Positions 1 to 11,224 of a stretch of 43,370 bases of DNA are shown here, piece by piece. A program made the translations under genes and the position numbers. Location of the stretch: positions 1 through 43,370 of the forward strand of contig JAFZXR010000070.1 in the NCBI GenBank assembly GCA_017616675.1. Reading direction: 5' to 3'. Under the pieces are notes generated by a model. The model made no database searches. It saw only the letters and a program-made list of their open reading frames with translations, and was not told where the DNA came from. Each line of letters begins with the position of its first letter. Position 1 is the stretch's first letter. This DNA is from Bacteroidales bacterium. GTDB taxonomy: Bacteria > Bacteroidota > Bacteroidia > Bacteroidales > F082.

Positions 1-262
1 GAACAAGGCAGAATTAGTAAATGTGATGGCTGAAAAAGCTGGCCTCACAAAGGTAGACGCCAAGAAAGCATTGGACGCATTTCTTAACGCAGCAGCAGGT
101 GCAATCCGTAAAGGTGATCGTATCTCATTAGTTGGCTTCGGCACATTCTCAACAACAAAACGCCCAGCCCGCAAAGGTCGTAACCCACAGACTGGTAAAG
201 AAATCATGATCCCTGCAAAGAAGGTCGTGAAGTTCAAAGCTAGCGCAGACTTAGTAAAATAA
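1..262 (+). CDS. HU family DNA-binding protein (5' end cut by window)
   Basis: Small basic nucleoid protein that bends DNA as a dimer. The window opens on the last base of what must be the ATG: base 1 is G and the next codons read NKAELVN, so the gene lacks only its first two bases here and encodes about 87 aa, close to the usual 90. The HU signature is visible in the middle (GFGTFSTTKRPARKGRNPQTG), with the GRNPQTG turn that starts the DNA-binding arm, followed by the C-terminal IPAKKVVKFKAS segment. A GTG at 23 could be mistaken for the start, but that would remove the conserved first helix. The gene stands alone in front of a strong terminator. Which HU/IHF paralogue it is cannot be told from this fragment. 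Confidence 0.95.
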   Translation, partial: NKAELVNVMAEKAGLTKVDAKKALDAFLNAAAGAIRKGDRISLVGFGTFSTTKRPARKGRNPQTGKEIMIPAKKVVKFKASADLVK

Positions 263-280
263 TAGGTTTTACTATTGACG

Positions 281-312
281 AAAGGCCGCTGTGAAGCGGC
301 CTTTTTGTTTTT
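281..312 (+). terminator. Rho-independent terminator of the HU gene
   Basis: Perfect 10-bp stem AAAGGCCGCT (281-290) / AGCGGCCTTT (295-304) with a GTGA loop, followed by a T-rich tract. It lies 18 bases after the HU stop codon. The stem ends in A/T pairs on both sides, so it could also terminate recQ transcripts, which end at 327 from the other strand. Confidence 0.93.
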
Positions 313-326
313 ATATCATACCGTTT

Positions 327-2258
<1,932 letters not shown>

Positions 2259-2273
2259 TCAACTATTTTTTTG

Positions 2274-2281
2274 CAAAGATA
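2274..2281 (-). promoter_or_regulatory. Predicted -7 box of the recQ promoter
   Basis: On the minus strand the sequence reads TATCTTTG, a perfect match to the Bacteroidota -7 consensus TAnnTTTG. It ends 15 bases before the recQ ATG, so the leader would be about 10 bases. No TTTG is found at the expected -33 distance. Confidence 0.6.
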
Positions 2282-2303
2282 ACAAATATTTGCAAAATTT
2301 TCG

Positions 2304-2311
2304 TATTTTTG
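2304..2311 (+). promoter_or_regulatory. Predicted -7 box of the typA promoter
   Basis: TATTTTTG matches TAnnTTTG and ends 28 bases before the typA ATG. It lies back to back with the recQ box in an 81-bp divergent spacer. The palindrome TTTGCAAA occurs twice in that spacer (2270-2277 and 2289-2296). Confidence 0.6.
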
Positions 2312-2339
2312 CGCCCGATTTTTTGAAAAATTAAGGAAA

Positions 2340-4160
2340 ATGACAAGTATTCGTAATGTTGCGATCATCGCTCACGTTGACCACGGAAAGACCACATTGG
2401 TGGACCGAATCCTTTATCAATCAAAGCTTTTTAGAGAAGATAAGGATAATGGAGATTTGATTCTGGATAACAACGACCTTGAGCGTGAACGAGGTATCAC
2501 CATCTTGTCGAAGAACGTCTCAGTGCGTTATAAAGATGTGAAAATCAACATTATAGATACTCCCGGCCACAGCGATTTCGGCGGTGAGGTAGAACGCGTG
2601 CTTAACATGGCCGACGGCGTGCTTTTGCTCGTCGACGCCTTCGAAGGCCCGATGCCGCAGACACGTTTCGTGCTCGAGAAAGCTATCCAGCTCGGACTGA
2701 AGCCTATCGTCGTCGTCAATAAGGTCGACAAGCCGAACTGCACCCCTGAAGAGACTCAGGAAGCTGTGTTTGACCTCATGTATAACCTCGGCGCTACCGA
2801 CGATCAACTCGATTTTCCTACTGTTTTCGGCTCATCGAAGCAAGGCTGGATGTCGGACCACTGGACACACGTCACCAACGACGTTTCATATCTTTTGGAT
2901 GTCATCATCAATACCATTCCTGAAGCGAAATACGAAGAGGGAACACCTCAGATGCTCATCACCTCGTTGGATTACAGCTCTTACGTGGGCCGTATCGCCG
3001 TGGGTCGTCTGAAACGCGGTATCCTTCAGGCCGGAATGAATGTCTCGCTGGTGAAACGCGACGGATCAATCGAAAAGAATCAGATTAAGGAATTATATAC
3101 CTTCGAAGGATTAGGTAAGGAAAGAACGAAAAAGCCTATCTACGCTGGCGATATCGTGGCAATCATGGGTCTCGAGAACTTTGAAATCGGTGATACTGTC
3201 GCCGACTTCGAGAATCCGGAAGCTTTGCCTCCGATTCATGTCGACGAGCCAACCATGAGCATGCTGTTTACCATCAACAACTCGCCATTCTTCGGCAGAG
3301 AAGGAAAGTTCGTCACATCACGTCATCTGCGCGAGCGTCTTTATCGTGAGACCGAGAAAAACCTCGCATTGCGCGTGGAAGACACCGACTCGCCTGACTC
3401 GTTGATGGTTTACGGTCGTGGTATCCTTCACCTCAGCATTTTGGTTGAAACCATGCGTCGTGAGGGTTACGAGTTCCAGATCGGTCAGCCGAAGGTTCTG
3501 TTGAAGGAAATCGACGGCAAGAAATGCGAGCCTATCGAGGTGATGAACGTGCAAGTGCCTGAAAACTTTGCAGGTCGCGTCATCGAGCTGGCATCACAGC
3601 ATAAGGGCGAGATGACCAACATGTCGCCTAAGGGCGACCGTATGAACCTCGACTTCGACATCCCGGCACGTGGCTTGATCGGCTTGCGTTCGGCAATGCT
3701 TACAGCTACTGAAGGCGAGGCGGTGATGTCGCATCGTTTCAAGGATTACGAGCCTTGGAAAGGGGAGATGGACACTCACGAGGTGGGCGCTCTCATCGCG
3801 ATGGAGACCGGAACGGCTGTCCCGTATGCTTTGTGGAAGCTCCAGGACCGCGGTAAGTTCTTCGTCCAGCCTAACGAAGACGTCTACATGGGCGAGGTCA
3901 TCGGAGAGAACACACGTTCTAACGATATCGTGCTGAACATCAATAAAACCAAGCATTTGACCAACGTCCGTGCTTCGGGCTCTGACGACAAGATAGTCCT
4001 CACGCCGCCGGTCAGGATGTCGCTCGAAGAGTATATGGAATACATCCGCGACGACGAATATCTCGAGGTGACTCCGAAGAGCCTGCGTTTAAGGAAGATT
4101 ATTCTTGATGAGATCGAACGCAAACGTAGCGGTCGTCACAACGAGGAAGTCAGCGACTAA
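2340..4160 (+). CDS. typA: Translational GTPase TypA/BipA
   Basis: Ribosome-associated GTPase related to EF-G, with roles in ribosome assembly and stress or cold adaptation. The G1 loop AHVDHGKTT is at residues 11-19, followed by switch sequence ERERGITI, G3 [10 protein letters not shown] and G4 NKVDKP. After the G domain come the beta-barrel domain, the two EF-G-like alpha/beta domains, and the TypA-specific C-terminal domain (around [20 protein letters not shown] onward). The length of 606 aa is normal for the family. The first ATG is used; the next in-frame Met lies inside the G domain. The stop codon overlaps that of the convergent kinase gene, and no terminator hairpin is visible between them. 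Confidence 0.97.
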   Translation: MTSIRNVAIIAHVDHGKTTLVDRILYQSKLFREDKDNGDLILDNNDLERERGITILSKNVSVRYKDVKINIIDTPGHSDFGGEVERVLNMADGVLLLVDAFEGPMPQTRFVLEKAIQLGLKPIVVVNKVDKPNCTPEETQEAVFDLMYNLGATDDQLDFPTVFGSSKQGWMSDHWTHVTNDVSYLLDVIINTIPEAKYEEGTPQMLITSLDYSSYVGRIAVGRLKRGILQAGMNVSLVKRDGSIEKNQIKELYTFEGLGKERTKKPIYAGDIVAIMGLENFEIGDTVADFENPEALPPIHVDEPTMSMLFTINNSPFFGREGKFVTSRHLRERLYRETEKNLALRVEDTDSPDSLMVYGRGILHLSILVETMRREGYEFQIGQPKVLLKEIDGKKCEPIEVMNVQVPENFAGRVIELASQHKGEMTNMSPKGDRMNLDFDIPARGLIGLRSAMLTATEGEAVMSHRFKDYEPWKGEMDTHEVGALIAMETGTAVPYALWKLQDRGKFFVQPNEDVYMGEVIGENTRSNDIVLNINKTKHLTNVRASGSDDKIVLTPPVRMSLEEYMEYIRDDEYLEVTPKSLRLRKIILDEIERKRSGRHNEEVSD

Positions 4161-6616
4161 TCGGAAATATCATATTTCTCGGCCAACAGAGACAAGAGGG
4201 CATCGGCTTGATTCATGAAGTCGATGCCTTTTTCTTCCCATTCCGGGAGTGGAGCGACATCCTGACCGCGGCGGCTGTCGACGTCGATGAGATATTCTGC
4301 CGATTTCTGCTCCAGCTGGATGAACATCGGACGCATCTTGTGACATACGGCCTGCGCCTTGGCGAAGTTATGCTCGGTGATGGCGTCGTTGAGGATCACG
4401 AGGTTCTCGGAGGTGGCCTTCACAAACGTCAGCAAAATCTCATAGATGGCGTTGCTGTCGTTGTCAAACATCTCGCAAAGCTGCGGGAAGTCGCCCGAAT
4501 ACTCGCATTGCTGACGTTGCTCTTCGTCGAAACGGACATTCAACAGTGCGGCTAAATCCTTGATACTGAATGGCTTTTTGAGATATCCGTCGAAGCCTTC
4601 GTTGGCGGCGAAACGCTCGGTGTATTCGTCGCTGGCGGTCATGAGCACGACTTTCTTGTCTTTGTCTACCGATTTTATCGTCTTCATGATGTCGTTGCCC
4701 GAGAAGGTGCCCATCTCGCGGTCGGTGATGACCAGATCGTATCGGTCGAGTTCGTTGATGTACTTGTTAAACTCGATGTACGAGCGGCAGATGTCGGAGT
4801 CGTGTCCGAGTTTGTCGAGCATCGATCTGATAACTGCGAGTAGACTGTTGTCGTCGTCGACGAGCAGGATGTGTAGCTTCTTGTTTAAGACAACTGCCTG
4901 AGTGTCAGTCTGTTGTGTTCTGTCTTCTTCTTTTATCTCAACCATCTTAATAGGGATTGTAATTTCAAAATGACTTCCTTTTTCAAGTTCCGACATCACC
5001 TTGATGTTGCCGCCGAGGAGCTCGAGCAGACCTTTCACGACGAAGAGTCCGAAACCGTTGCCTTCGGCCAAGCCAGGGTTGTTATCCGCCTTGCTGAAAG
5101 GCTTGAACATCTCTTCAATCTTCTCGGGAGGCATGCCGATGCCTTGGTCTAAAACATTGAATATCAATTTATTATTGATAATATATACGCCAAAATGCAC
5201 TTCGCCTTCGATGGTGTATTTCAGAGCGTTGGAGATGATGTTGCTCACCACCTGCTTGATTTTCAGCGCATCGGAGTTGATGTAGACGTTATTTGGTATA
5301 TTCTTGTGATAGAAGAACTTGAGTTGCTTGTTTTCGGCTATAGGACGGAACATGGTGGCGAGCTGGTCGCAGAGCTGCGACACGTTGAAGTCGGCTCGAC
5401 GGACAAACTGCTTTCCTTGCTCGAGGCTCGAGAACTCCAGCAGATTCGACAGGAGGGAGAGGATGTGCTGTGACGAGTACTTCATCGAGTCGAGCCGTTG
5501 ACGGTCGTCGTCGTTGTGTTCTTCCATCTGCATCAGCTCGATGTAGCCGATTATCGATGCCAGCGGCGCCTTGATGTCGTGCGACACCGAGAGCAGCAGC
5601 TTATGGCGGCTCTCCATGATCTCTTCGGTACGTTTTTGGGCTTCTTCCATAGCGCGGCGAGCTCGCGAGACGCGCTTGATATCGCGCCAAATCAGCAGGA
5701 CGAACAACAGAATGCTGACGAGAGCCACTGTGCCGCCGTAGATCGAATAATCAAGACTCTGCTGAATCAGCGACTCGCTCTTTTGGATGGCGCTCATAAC
5801 CGAAGTCAGCGTCTGCTTGTGCAGCACGATGAGCAGTCCCGAGATCTCCTCAGAAATCTCCTGGTCCGATTTTATAAAGCTTTGATATTGATTTTCAATT
5901 GTTTGCAGTCGCTTGAGATATTCCTGCTTGCCCTTGTCGGTATAAATCTTGATACCTTCCATAAGGTCGAGCCGGCTCTCGGGAGTCTCCTCGGTGATGG
6001 TGTCGTAAGTGGTCGTAGTCACCACGATGATACTGTCGCGCGGCGTCTCCGAGTTGAACACACGCTGGAAGAAACTAGGACGTTCGCCCTCGATGACAAT
6101 GGTGTCTTGATGCGTGACGGCGATGATTCGCGTGGTTTTCTCGCGAGGTTTATAATTCGAGAGAAGCTTATAAATCTCATCATAAGGATTAAAAACATCG
6201 TATTGATGAGTTATCTCCTTGATAATGTTTTCTTTACGATTTAAAAGATCAATAAGATCGTTGAGAAGACGTTTGTTGTTGATGTTGTCTTCCGAATATA
6301 AAACGATGGAATCCTTAATGGCTGCTGTGACTTTCAGGTTTTCGCCGAACTGGATGAGATGCTCCGGACTGCCTGAGATGGTGTAAAGTTGGGCGTGCGA
6401 CTGCGCCGCGTTTACATTCTGGATGAGTTCGTTGGTGAAATTAAGGACTTTCTCGTTTTTATCAATCGCAACTCGTTGACTAAGAATGGTTTTCTTAAGA
6501 TTTGAGATATAATAAATCATAAAGGCGCAGATGATTATCGTTAGGATATAAATCACCACGGCCTCCCAGCGGATGCGGCCTTCGTAATGCTTCCTTATGA
6601 ATTTCACTTCTCTCAT
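4157..6616 (-). CDS. Hybrid sensor histidine kinase with receiver and HPt-like domains
   Basis: Membrane phosphorelay protein of 819 aa. Order: TM1 (19-37); an extracytoplasmic helical sensor of about 250 aa; TM2 (294-310); HisKA with phospho-acceptor H346 in SHDIKAP; HATPase with N-box near 459-467, G1 DQGIGM (490-495) and G2 GNGFGL (519-524); receiver with acidic D586-588, phospho-acceptor D632, T660 and K680; and a C-terminal helical domain whose CHKMRPMF (H759) resembles an HPt site. No response regulator lies nearby, so the final target is unknown. I chose the ATG at 6616. The open frame runs 62 codons further upstream, but that extension would cover both divergent promoters, is A/T-rich, and would put extra hydrophobic sequence before TM1. 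The sensor contains a loop rich in T and V (about 196-206) of unknown purpose. Confidence 0.92.
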   Translation of the reverse strand: MREVKFIRKHYEGRIRWEAVVIYILTIIICAFMIYYISNLKKTILSQRVAIDKNEKVLNFTNELIQNVNAAQSHAQLYTISGSPEHLIQFGENLKVTAAIKDSIVLYSEDNINNKRLLNDLIDLLNRKENIIKEITHQYDVFNPYDEIYKLLSNYKPREKTTRIIAVTHQDTIVIEGERPSFFQRVFNSETPRDSIIVVTTTTYDTITEETPESRLDLMEGIKIYTDKGKQEYLKRLQTIENQYQSFIKSDQEISEEISGLLIVLHKQTLTSVMSAIQKSESLIQQSLDYSIYGGTVALVSILLFVLLIWRDIKRVSRARRAMEEAQKRTEEIMESRHKLLLSVSHDIKAPLASIIGYIELMQMEEHNDDDRQRLDSMKYSSQHILSLLSNLLEFSSLEQGKQFVRRADFNVSQLCDQLATMFRPIAENKQLKFFYHKNIPNNVYINSDALKIKQVVSNIISNALKYTIEGEVHFGVYIINNKLIFNVLDQGIGMPPEKIEEMFKPFSKADNNPGLAEGNGFGLFVVKGLLELLGGNIKVMSELEKGSHFEITIPIKMVEIKEEDRTQQTDTQAVVLNKKLHILLVDDDNSLLAVIRSMLDKLGHDSDICRSYIEFNKYINELDRYDLVITDREMGTFSGNDIMKTIKSVDKDKKVVLMTASDEYTERFAANEGFDGYLKKPFSIKDLAALLNVRFDEEQRQQCEYSGDFPQLCEMFDNDSNAIYEILLTFVKATSENLVILNDAITEHNFAKAQAVCHKMRPMFIQLEQKSAEYLIDVDSRRGQDVAPLPEWEEKGIDFMNQADALLSLLAEKYDISD

Positions 6617-6621
6617 CGTCA

Positions 6622-6629
6622 CAAAATTA
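6622..6629 (-). promoter_or_regulatory. Predicted -7 box of the hybrid kinase gene
   Basis: Reads TAATTTTG on the minus strand, a perfect TAnnTTTG. Its last base is only five bases from the chosen ATG (6616), so the transcript would be leaderless or nearly so if this box is used. Confidence 0.5.
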
Positions 6630-6662
6630 CTAAAAATTCGGAATATATTCAGAAATATTTTA

Positions 6663-6670
6663 TAATTTTG
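6663..6670 (+). promoter_or_regulatory. Predicted -7 box of the aldose 1-epimerase gene
   Basis: TAATTTTG matches TAnnTTTG exactly and ends 19 bases before the ATG at 6690. It is divergent from the kinase promoter 33 bp away. Confidence 0.6.
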
Positions 6671-6689
6671 CATTATTAATTTAAAAAAT

Positions 6690-7781
6690 ATGAAAAAAAT
6701 CTTGGTTTTAGCGCTTTGCGCGATGGTTTTAATCGGTTGTACAAAGAAAAGAGAGGTTAATCTTATGAACGTCAATGATTTTAATACTGAGGTAGACGGC
6801 AAGAAAGTGTCGCTTTACACTTTGAAAAATGGCAATCTTACCATGCAGGTGACTAACTACGGCGGACGTGTTGTGTCGCTGTGGGCACCAGATATTAAAG
6901 GCAATTACGATAATATCGTGCTTGGTTACGACAATATCGACAGCTATATTAATAATAAAGGTGAGAGATACCTCGGTGCTCCTGTCGGACGTTACGCTAA
7001 CCGCATAGGGCATGGCGAGTTTACGCTTGACGGTAAGAAATATGAACTTTATAAAAATGATAACGGCAACACTCTTCATGGAGGAGAATTCGGCGTCGAT
7101 AGGGTGGTGTGGGATGTTAAGTCGTTGACTGACAGCGCTATAGTTCTAAATGTAGTGCTTCCTGACGGCATGGATGGCTTCCCGGGTAACCTCGACATCA
7201 CCATGACCTATACTTTAACTCAGAATAATGAATTTCGCGTTGATTATCAAGCTGTTACCGACGCTCCGACGGTCTGCAACCTGTCACATCACTCGTTCTT
7301 TAACCTGAAAGGCGCAGGCAATGGCGACGTCCTTGACCATGAGATGATGATCAACGGAAAGCTCACCACTGTCATCGACAAAAACCTTATTCCTACTGGT
7401 AATTTCGTTGTCGTGAAAGACACTCCGATGGATTTCCAAGAGGCTAAGCCGATAGGTCGCGACATTAACAAATACCATCCGCAGATGCAAAACGGTGGCG
7501 GCTACGACTTCAACTGGGTTTTGAAAAAGCCTATTGGCGAGATGGGATTGGCAGCACGCGTGTATGAACCCACGTCAGGCAGGGAGATGGAGGTCTTCAC
7601 CGACCAGCCTGGCATGCAGTTCTATAGCGGTAACTTCTTCGAGGAGAAATATAAGGCTTTTGCCTTGGAAACACAGCAGTTCCCGGATGCTCCAAACCAG
7701 CCTAACTTCCCAAGCACAGTATTACGCCCGGGTGAGACATATCACCACACCTGTATCTACAGTTTCGGTGTGAAAAAATAG
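6690..7781 (+). CDS. galM: Aldose 1-epimerase (mutarotase), predicted lipoprotein
   Basis: Interconverts the alpha and beta anomers of aldoses such as galactose or glucose. The N-terminus is a lipoprotein signal with lipobox LIGC (lipidated C17), so the enzyme should sit in the periplasm on a membrane, as is common for Bacteroidota mutarotases. Family motifs: GRYANRI (100-106), NTLHGG (127-132), catalytic acid H200 in SHHSFFNL, and catalytic base E327 in ALETQQFPD, followed by the closing FPSTVLRPGE segment. The length of 363 aa is typical. The gene is monocistronic and convergent with the PII-like gene, with only two bases between them. It diverges from the hybrid kinase. Whether the kinase senses sugar is not shown by the sequence. 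Confidence 0.93.
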   Translation: MKKILVLALCAMVLIGCTKKREVNLMNVNDFNTEVDGKKVSLYTLKNGNLTMQVTNYGGRVVSLWAPDIKGNYDNIVLGYDNIDSYINNKGERYLGAPVGRYANRIGHGEFTLDGKKYELYKNDNGNTLHGGEFGVDRVVWDVKSLTDSAIVLNVVLPDGMDGFPGNLDITMTYTLTQNNEFRVDYQAVTDAPTVCNLSHHSFFNLKGAGNGDVLDHEMMINGKLTTVIDKNLIPTGNFVVVKDTPMDFQEAKPIGRDINKYHPQMQNGGGYDFNWVLKKPIGEMGLAARVYEPTSGREMEVFTDQPGMQFYSGNFFEEKYKAFALETQQFPDAPNQPNFPSTVLRPGETYHHTCIYSFGVKK

Positions 7782-7783
7782 TC

Positions 7784-8077
7784 TTAAATAGCTTTATTGA
7801 TTTTCCATGCGAACGCCCTCAGACCCAGCTCTGGTGTCTGCAGGTCGTGTTCGTGTAGCATGTCCATGATGCTGTCGACCTTGTCGTCGTCGACGAAGGT
7901 GAGGATGGCGTCGTTGAACGTGGGCCAGGTGTGTGTGCCGTAGTGCGGCTCGCCGGTCTCGGAACCACGTCCTGTTATCTCGTTCCAACGGGTGAATCCG
8001 CGAACTCCTTGTTTTTCAAGGAGTTCGGAGATCTCTTCGTAATAAGCCTGATTGTAGGCAATAAATATAGCTGTCAT
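7784..8077 (-). CDS. PG0541-like, PII-fold transporter-associated protein
   Basis: 97-aa protein at the end of the RND pump operon, 12 bases after the pump gene. The sequence (start MTAIFIAYNQAYYEEISELL, middle PHYGTHTWPTFNDAILTFV, end near LGLRAFAWKI) has the beta-alpha-beta spacing of PII/CutA-like ferredoxin folds. I recall the same arrangement in Porphyromonas gingivalis, where PG0541 follows the pump genes PG0538-PG0540, so I assign it to that family from memory. The role is unproven; a small ligand- or metal-sensing regulator of the pump is a reasonable guess. There is no signal peptide, so it should be cytoplasmic. Confidence 0.72.
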   Translation of the reverse strand: MTAIFIAYNQAYYEEISELLEKQGVRGFTRWNEITGRGSETGEPHYGTHTWPTFNDAILTFVDDDKVDSIMDMLHEHDLQTPELGLRAFAWKINKAI

Positions 8078-8089
8078 TGTTGTTCGATT

Positions 8090-11000
8090 TTAGTTAGCCA
8101 TTGCAAGTTTTGCTGCTTTTCTTTCCTGACGACGTTTTCTTCTGGAGATGAATATTGCGTACAGTGTCGGGATGAGCACGAGGGTGATGAGTGTCGACAC
8201 CGACAAGCCCCATGCCACCACGACGCCCAGTCCGTTCCACATCTCAGCGCCTTCGCCTGTTCCCACTGCCATCGGTATCATACCGAGCACTGTGGTGAGT
8301 GTCGTCATGAGGATAGGACGCAGACGTTGACGTGAGGCGGTGACGACCGACTCGTTGACGCCCATGCCGCGTTCGAGACATAATCTTGTGTAGTCGATGA
8401 GCACGATACCGTTTTTCACCACGATACCCATCAGAATCATCACTCCGATGAGAGCCATCACACCCAACGCCAGTCCGTGCACCCTGATGCCGATGAGAAC
8501 GCCGGTGACGGCAAACGGGACCGAGAACATGATGACGAACGGGTCGAGAAGCGATTCGAACTGCGAGGCCATCACGACGTATACAAGGATGATAATCAAT
8601 AAGATAAGCGTAAACATGTCTTGGAACGCATCCTGTTGATCTTCATAGTCACCGGCGATCTTTGCCATAAATTCGGCAGGGATCTCGGCGTGGTCGATGC
8701 ATTTCTCCGACACAGCGACGGCGTCACTCAAGGCGTAGCCCTTAGCCACGATGCCTGTGATGGTGATGATACGCTCACGGTCTTTACGCTCAATGGTAGG
8801 AGGGGTGCGGCCTTCCACAATCTTAGCCACCTCGCTGAGGCGCACGGCCTGTCCCGAAGAGCCGTAAAGCACGATGTTTTCGATGTCTTCGTAGCCCTGA
8901 CGGAACTCAGGGGCATAACGCACGCGGATGTTGTATTCATCGCCGTCTTCACGGAAATAGCTCATGATAGAGCCGTTGATGCGGTTTCTCACATATTGCG
9001 ATGCCGTAGTGATGTTGATGCCGTTGAGCATCAGCTTCTCACGGTCGAAGTCGACGTGAATCTCAGGAGTATATTCATCTCGGCTGATGAGAACCTGCGA
9101 AATCTCTGGTGTTTCGCGCATCTCGGCGGCGATTTCTTGAGCTATGCGGTCGGAGGTGTTGAAGTCGTAGCCGTAAATCTCGACCTTAACACTACTTGTC
9201 GAGCCCATGCCCATACCTTCAGAGACGTTGTATTTCTTGATGATGGCGTTGCCTTTCAGGTCTTTACGGATATATTCGGCAATCTCCTGAGTGCTTCTCT
9301 TACGAGTCTCTTTACTGCCTAAGTTAAGGTTCATCGCAAGGATATGTGTGCCGTTGCTCTGCATGGAGGCGAAGGCATTGTCTTCGTCGGCTACGCCATA
9401 ACGGTAGTTCATCACGCGGATCTCAGGAATCTCTTTCACATATTTCTCTGCCAATTCAGCACCCAGCTGACCGGTGATATCCTCTTGAGTGCCAACAGGT
9501 AACTCGATATTGATGGTCAGACGGCCCTGGTCCATACTTGGAAGGTATTCAGTCTGCAATCCAGGCAAGGTTGTCATGAGTGTCACCGCAAAGATCACGA
9601 TGGCGATGATAAGTGTCAGGGCGCGGTGTGTCACAGCCCAGTTGATGAGACGACCGTAGCCGCGGCTCAGCGCGTCGAGACCTTTATTAATAGGTGTAAA
9701 CAGAATCCTATGCCAGGCGTGCGTTCTCGGGTTTCTCTTGAGAAGACGAGAACACATCATCGGCACCAGCGTCAAGGCGGCCGATGTCGAGACTATCATG
9801 ATGATACTCACGATCCAGCCGAGCTGATGGAAGAACACGCCGACAGCACCGTTGACCATTGTCAATGGCAAGAACACCGCCAACATGGTGAGGGTAGAGG
9901 CGATAACGGAGATTGACACCTCCTGTGTGGCGTGCACCGCAGCTTCTTTCGGCTTGGCGCCTCTGTCGATATGTGAGGTGATGTTCTCCAACACCACGAT
10001 AGCGTCGTCGACGACCATGCCTATTGCGATTGTCAAAGCACTCATTGATATGATATTCAATGTGTTACCTGTTGCGAAGAGGTAAACGACAGATGCTACC
10101 AACGAAATTGGAATCGACAGCACGATGATGATGGTGGCTCTCCATCGTCCGAGGAAGATAAACACCACCAGCATAACCACCATAAAGGTGATGAAGATGG
10201 TCTCTTTCAACGAGTCGATGGTGTTGATGATGCTGTCGCTGGTGTCGTTGATCATGTTGATGGTGATGTCGGAAGGCAGCGTTTTCTCAATCTTTGCGAG
10301 CTCCTTCTTGACTCCCTTCGACACCTGCACCGAGTTGGCGTCGGTCTGCTTCTGGATGGTGATCATGGCACCTTGGATGCCGTTGGAAAACACCTTCTGC
10401 AGACGTTCCTGCTCGCCATCGTTGACTCTTGCAACGTCTTTCAGATACACCGGCGTGCCCTGGAAGGTGCCGACAACCACGTCGAGCATCTCGCGGGCCG
10501 ACTTAAACTCTTTCTCCACGCGCACGGCGTAGGTGTTCGAGCCGATGTCGATGTTTCCGGCAGGAGTGTTACGGTTTTCGTAGGCCAATGCCTGTGAAAT
10601 CTGCTCAACAGTGAGGTTGTAAGCCTCGAGTTTGTTAGGGTCGACGAAGACCTGAATCTCACGTTTCGGAGCTCCGGACACCGACACTGTTCCTACGCCC
10701 GACACACGTGCCAATGGCGTTGCAACCTTGTCGTCGAGGATCTTGTCGAGACCCGACAGACTCTCTTCAGCGGTGACGGAAAGGAACATAATCGGGATGT
10801 CCTCCATGCTGAACTTGAAGATGGTGGGGTTACCGGCCCCGTCGGGGAGGTATTGCCGCACCATGTCGAGCTTGTCGCGCACGTTGTTGGTGGCGTCTTC
10901 GATATCTATTCCATATTCAAACTGCAATGTGATGACTGAGACGTTCTCCTTCGACGACGACGAGAGGTGCTTCAAGTCGCTCACGCCGTTGAGAGTGTTT

Positions 11001-11203
11001 TCAAGGGTTTTCGTGATGTTCGTCTCAATATCCTCCGCGCTGGCTCCCGAATACGACGTCATCACCATGATGGCGTTGGTTCCCATGTCGGGGAAAAGGT
11101 TCGTCGACAGCTTTGTCAGCGCGAAGATACCCAGAATCGCTACCGTGATGAATACTAACGATACCGTAACCGGGTGATTTACTGATGTTCTATATAAACT
11201 CAT
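8090..11203 (-). CDS. RND multidrug efflux permease (AcrB/MexB family, HAE-1)
   Basis: Inner-membrane, proton-driven drug exporter, 1037 aa, normal for the family. TM1 lies near residues 10-30, followed by the first large periplasmic loop. TM4 carries the proton-relay pair D399-D400 in MVVDDAIVVLEN, which identifies a drug pump of HAE-1 type rather than a heavy-metal pump. The repeat half has a second periplasmic loop and closes with TM helices and a short Arg/Lys-rich cytoplasmic tail. The adaptor gene lies 21 bases upstream and the outer-membrane channel gene before that, so the full tripartite pump is encoded in order channel, adaptor, permease. No TetR-like or other regulator gene lies next to the operon. 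The substrate cannot be read from the sequence. Confidence 0.95.
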   Translation of the reverse strand: MSLYRTSVNHPVTVSLVFITVAILGIFALTKLSTNLFPDMGTNAIMVMTSYSGASAEDIETNITKTLENTLNGVSDLKHLSSSSKENVSVITLQFEYGIDIEDATNNVRDKLDMVRQYLPDGAGNPTIFKFSMEDIPIMFLSVTAEESLSGLDKILDDKVATPLARVSGVGTVSVSGAPKREIQVFVDPNKLEAYNLTVEQISQALAYENRNTPAGNIDIGSNTYAVRVEKEFKSAREMLDVVVGTFQGTPVYLKDVARVNDGEQERLQKVFSNGIQGAMITIQKQTDANSVQVSKGVKKELAKIEKTLPSDITINMINDTSDSIINTIDSLKETIFITFMVVMLVVFIFLGRWRATIIIVLSIPISLVASVVYLFATGNTLNIISMSALTIAIGMVVDDAIVVLENITSHIDRGAKPKEAAVHATQEVSISVIASTLTMLAVFLPLTMVNGAVGVFFHQLGWIVSIIMIVSTSAALTLVPMMCSRLLKRNPRTHAWHRILFTPINKGLDALSRGYGRLINWAVTHRALTLIIAIVIFAVTLMTTLPGLQTEYLPSMDQGRLTINIELPVGTQEDITGQLGAELAEKYVKEIPEIRVMNYRYGVADEDNAFASMQSNGTHILAMNLNLGSKETRKRSTQEIAEYIRKDLKGNAIIKKYNVSEGMGMGSTSSVKVEIYGYDFNTSDRIAQEIAAEMRETPEISQVLISRDEYTPEIHVDFDREKLMLNGINITTASQYVRNRINGSIMSYFREDGDEYNIRVRYAPEFRQGYEDIENIVLYGSSGQAVRLSEVAKIVEGRTPPTIERKDRERIITITGIVAKGYALSDAVAVSEKCIDHAEIPAEFMAKIAGDYEDQQDAFQDMFTLILLIIILVYVVMASQFESLLDPFVIMFSVPFAVTGVLIGIRVHGLALGVMALIGVMILMGIVVKNGIVLIDYTRLCLERGMGVNESVVTASRQRLRPILMTTLTTVLGMIPMAVGTGEGAEMWNGLGVVVAWGLSVSTLITLVLIPTLYAIFISRRKRRQERKAAKLAMAN

Positions 11204-11224
11204 GATTATCAGTGTTTTACATGG

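Noticed and set aside
5498..6244. 248-codon open frame on the plus strand inside the hybrid kinase
   Set aside because: Exact antisense of a conserved kinase region, low-complexity composition rich in His, Leu and Val, no motif.
6617..6802. 62-codon N-terminal extension of the hybrid kinase
   Set aside because: It would cover both divergent promoter boxes and the start of the mutarotase gene, and its sequence is A/T-driven Phe/Ile/Lys-rich.
8621..9322. 233-codon plus-strand frame inside the RND permease gene
   Set aside because: Mirror of the permease reading frame; no domain or start signal.
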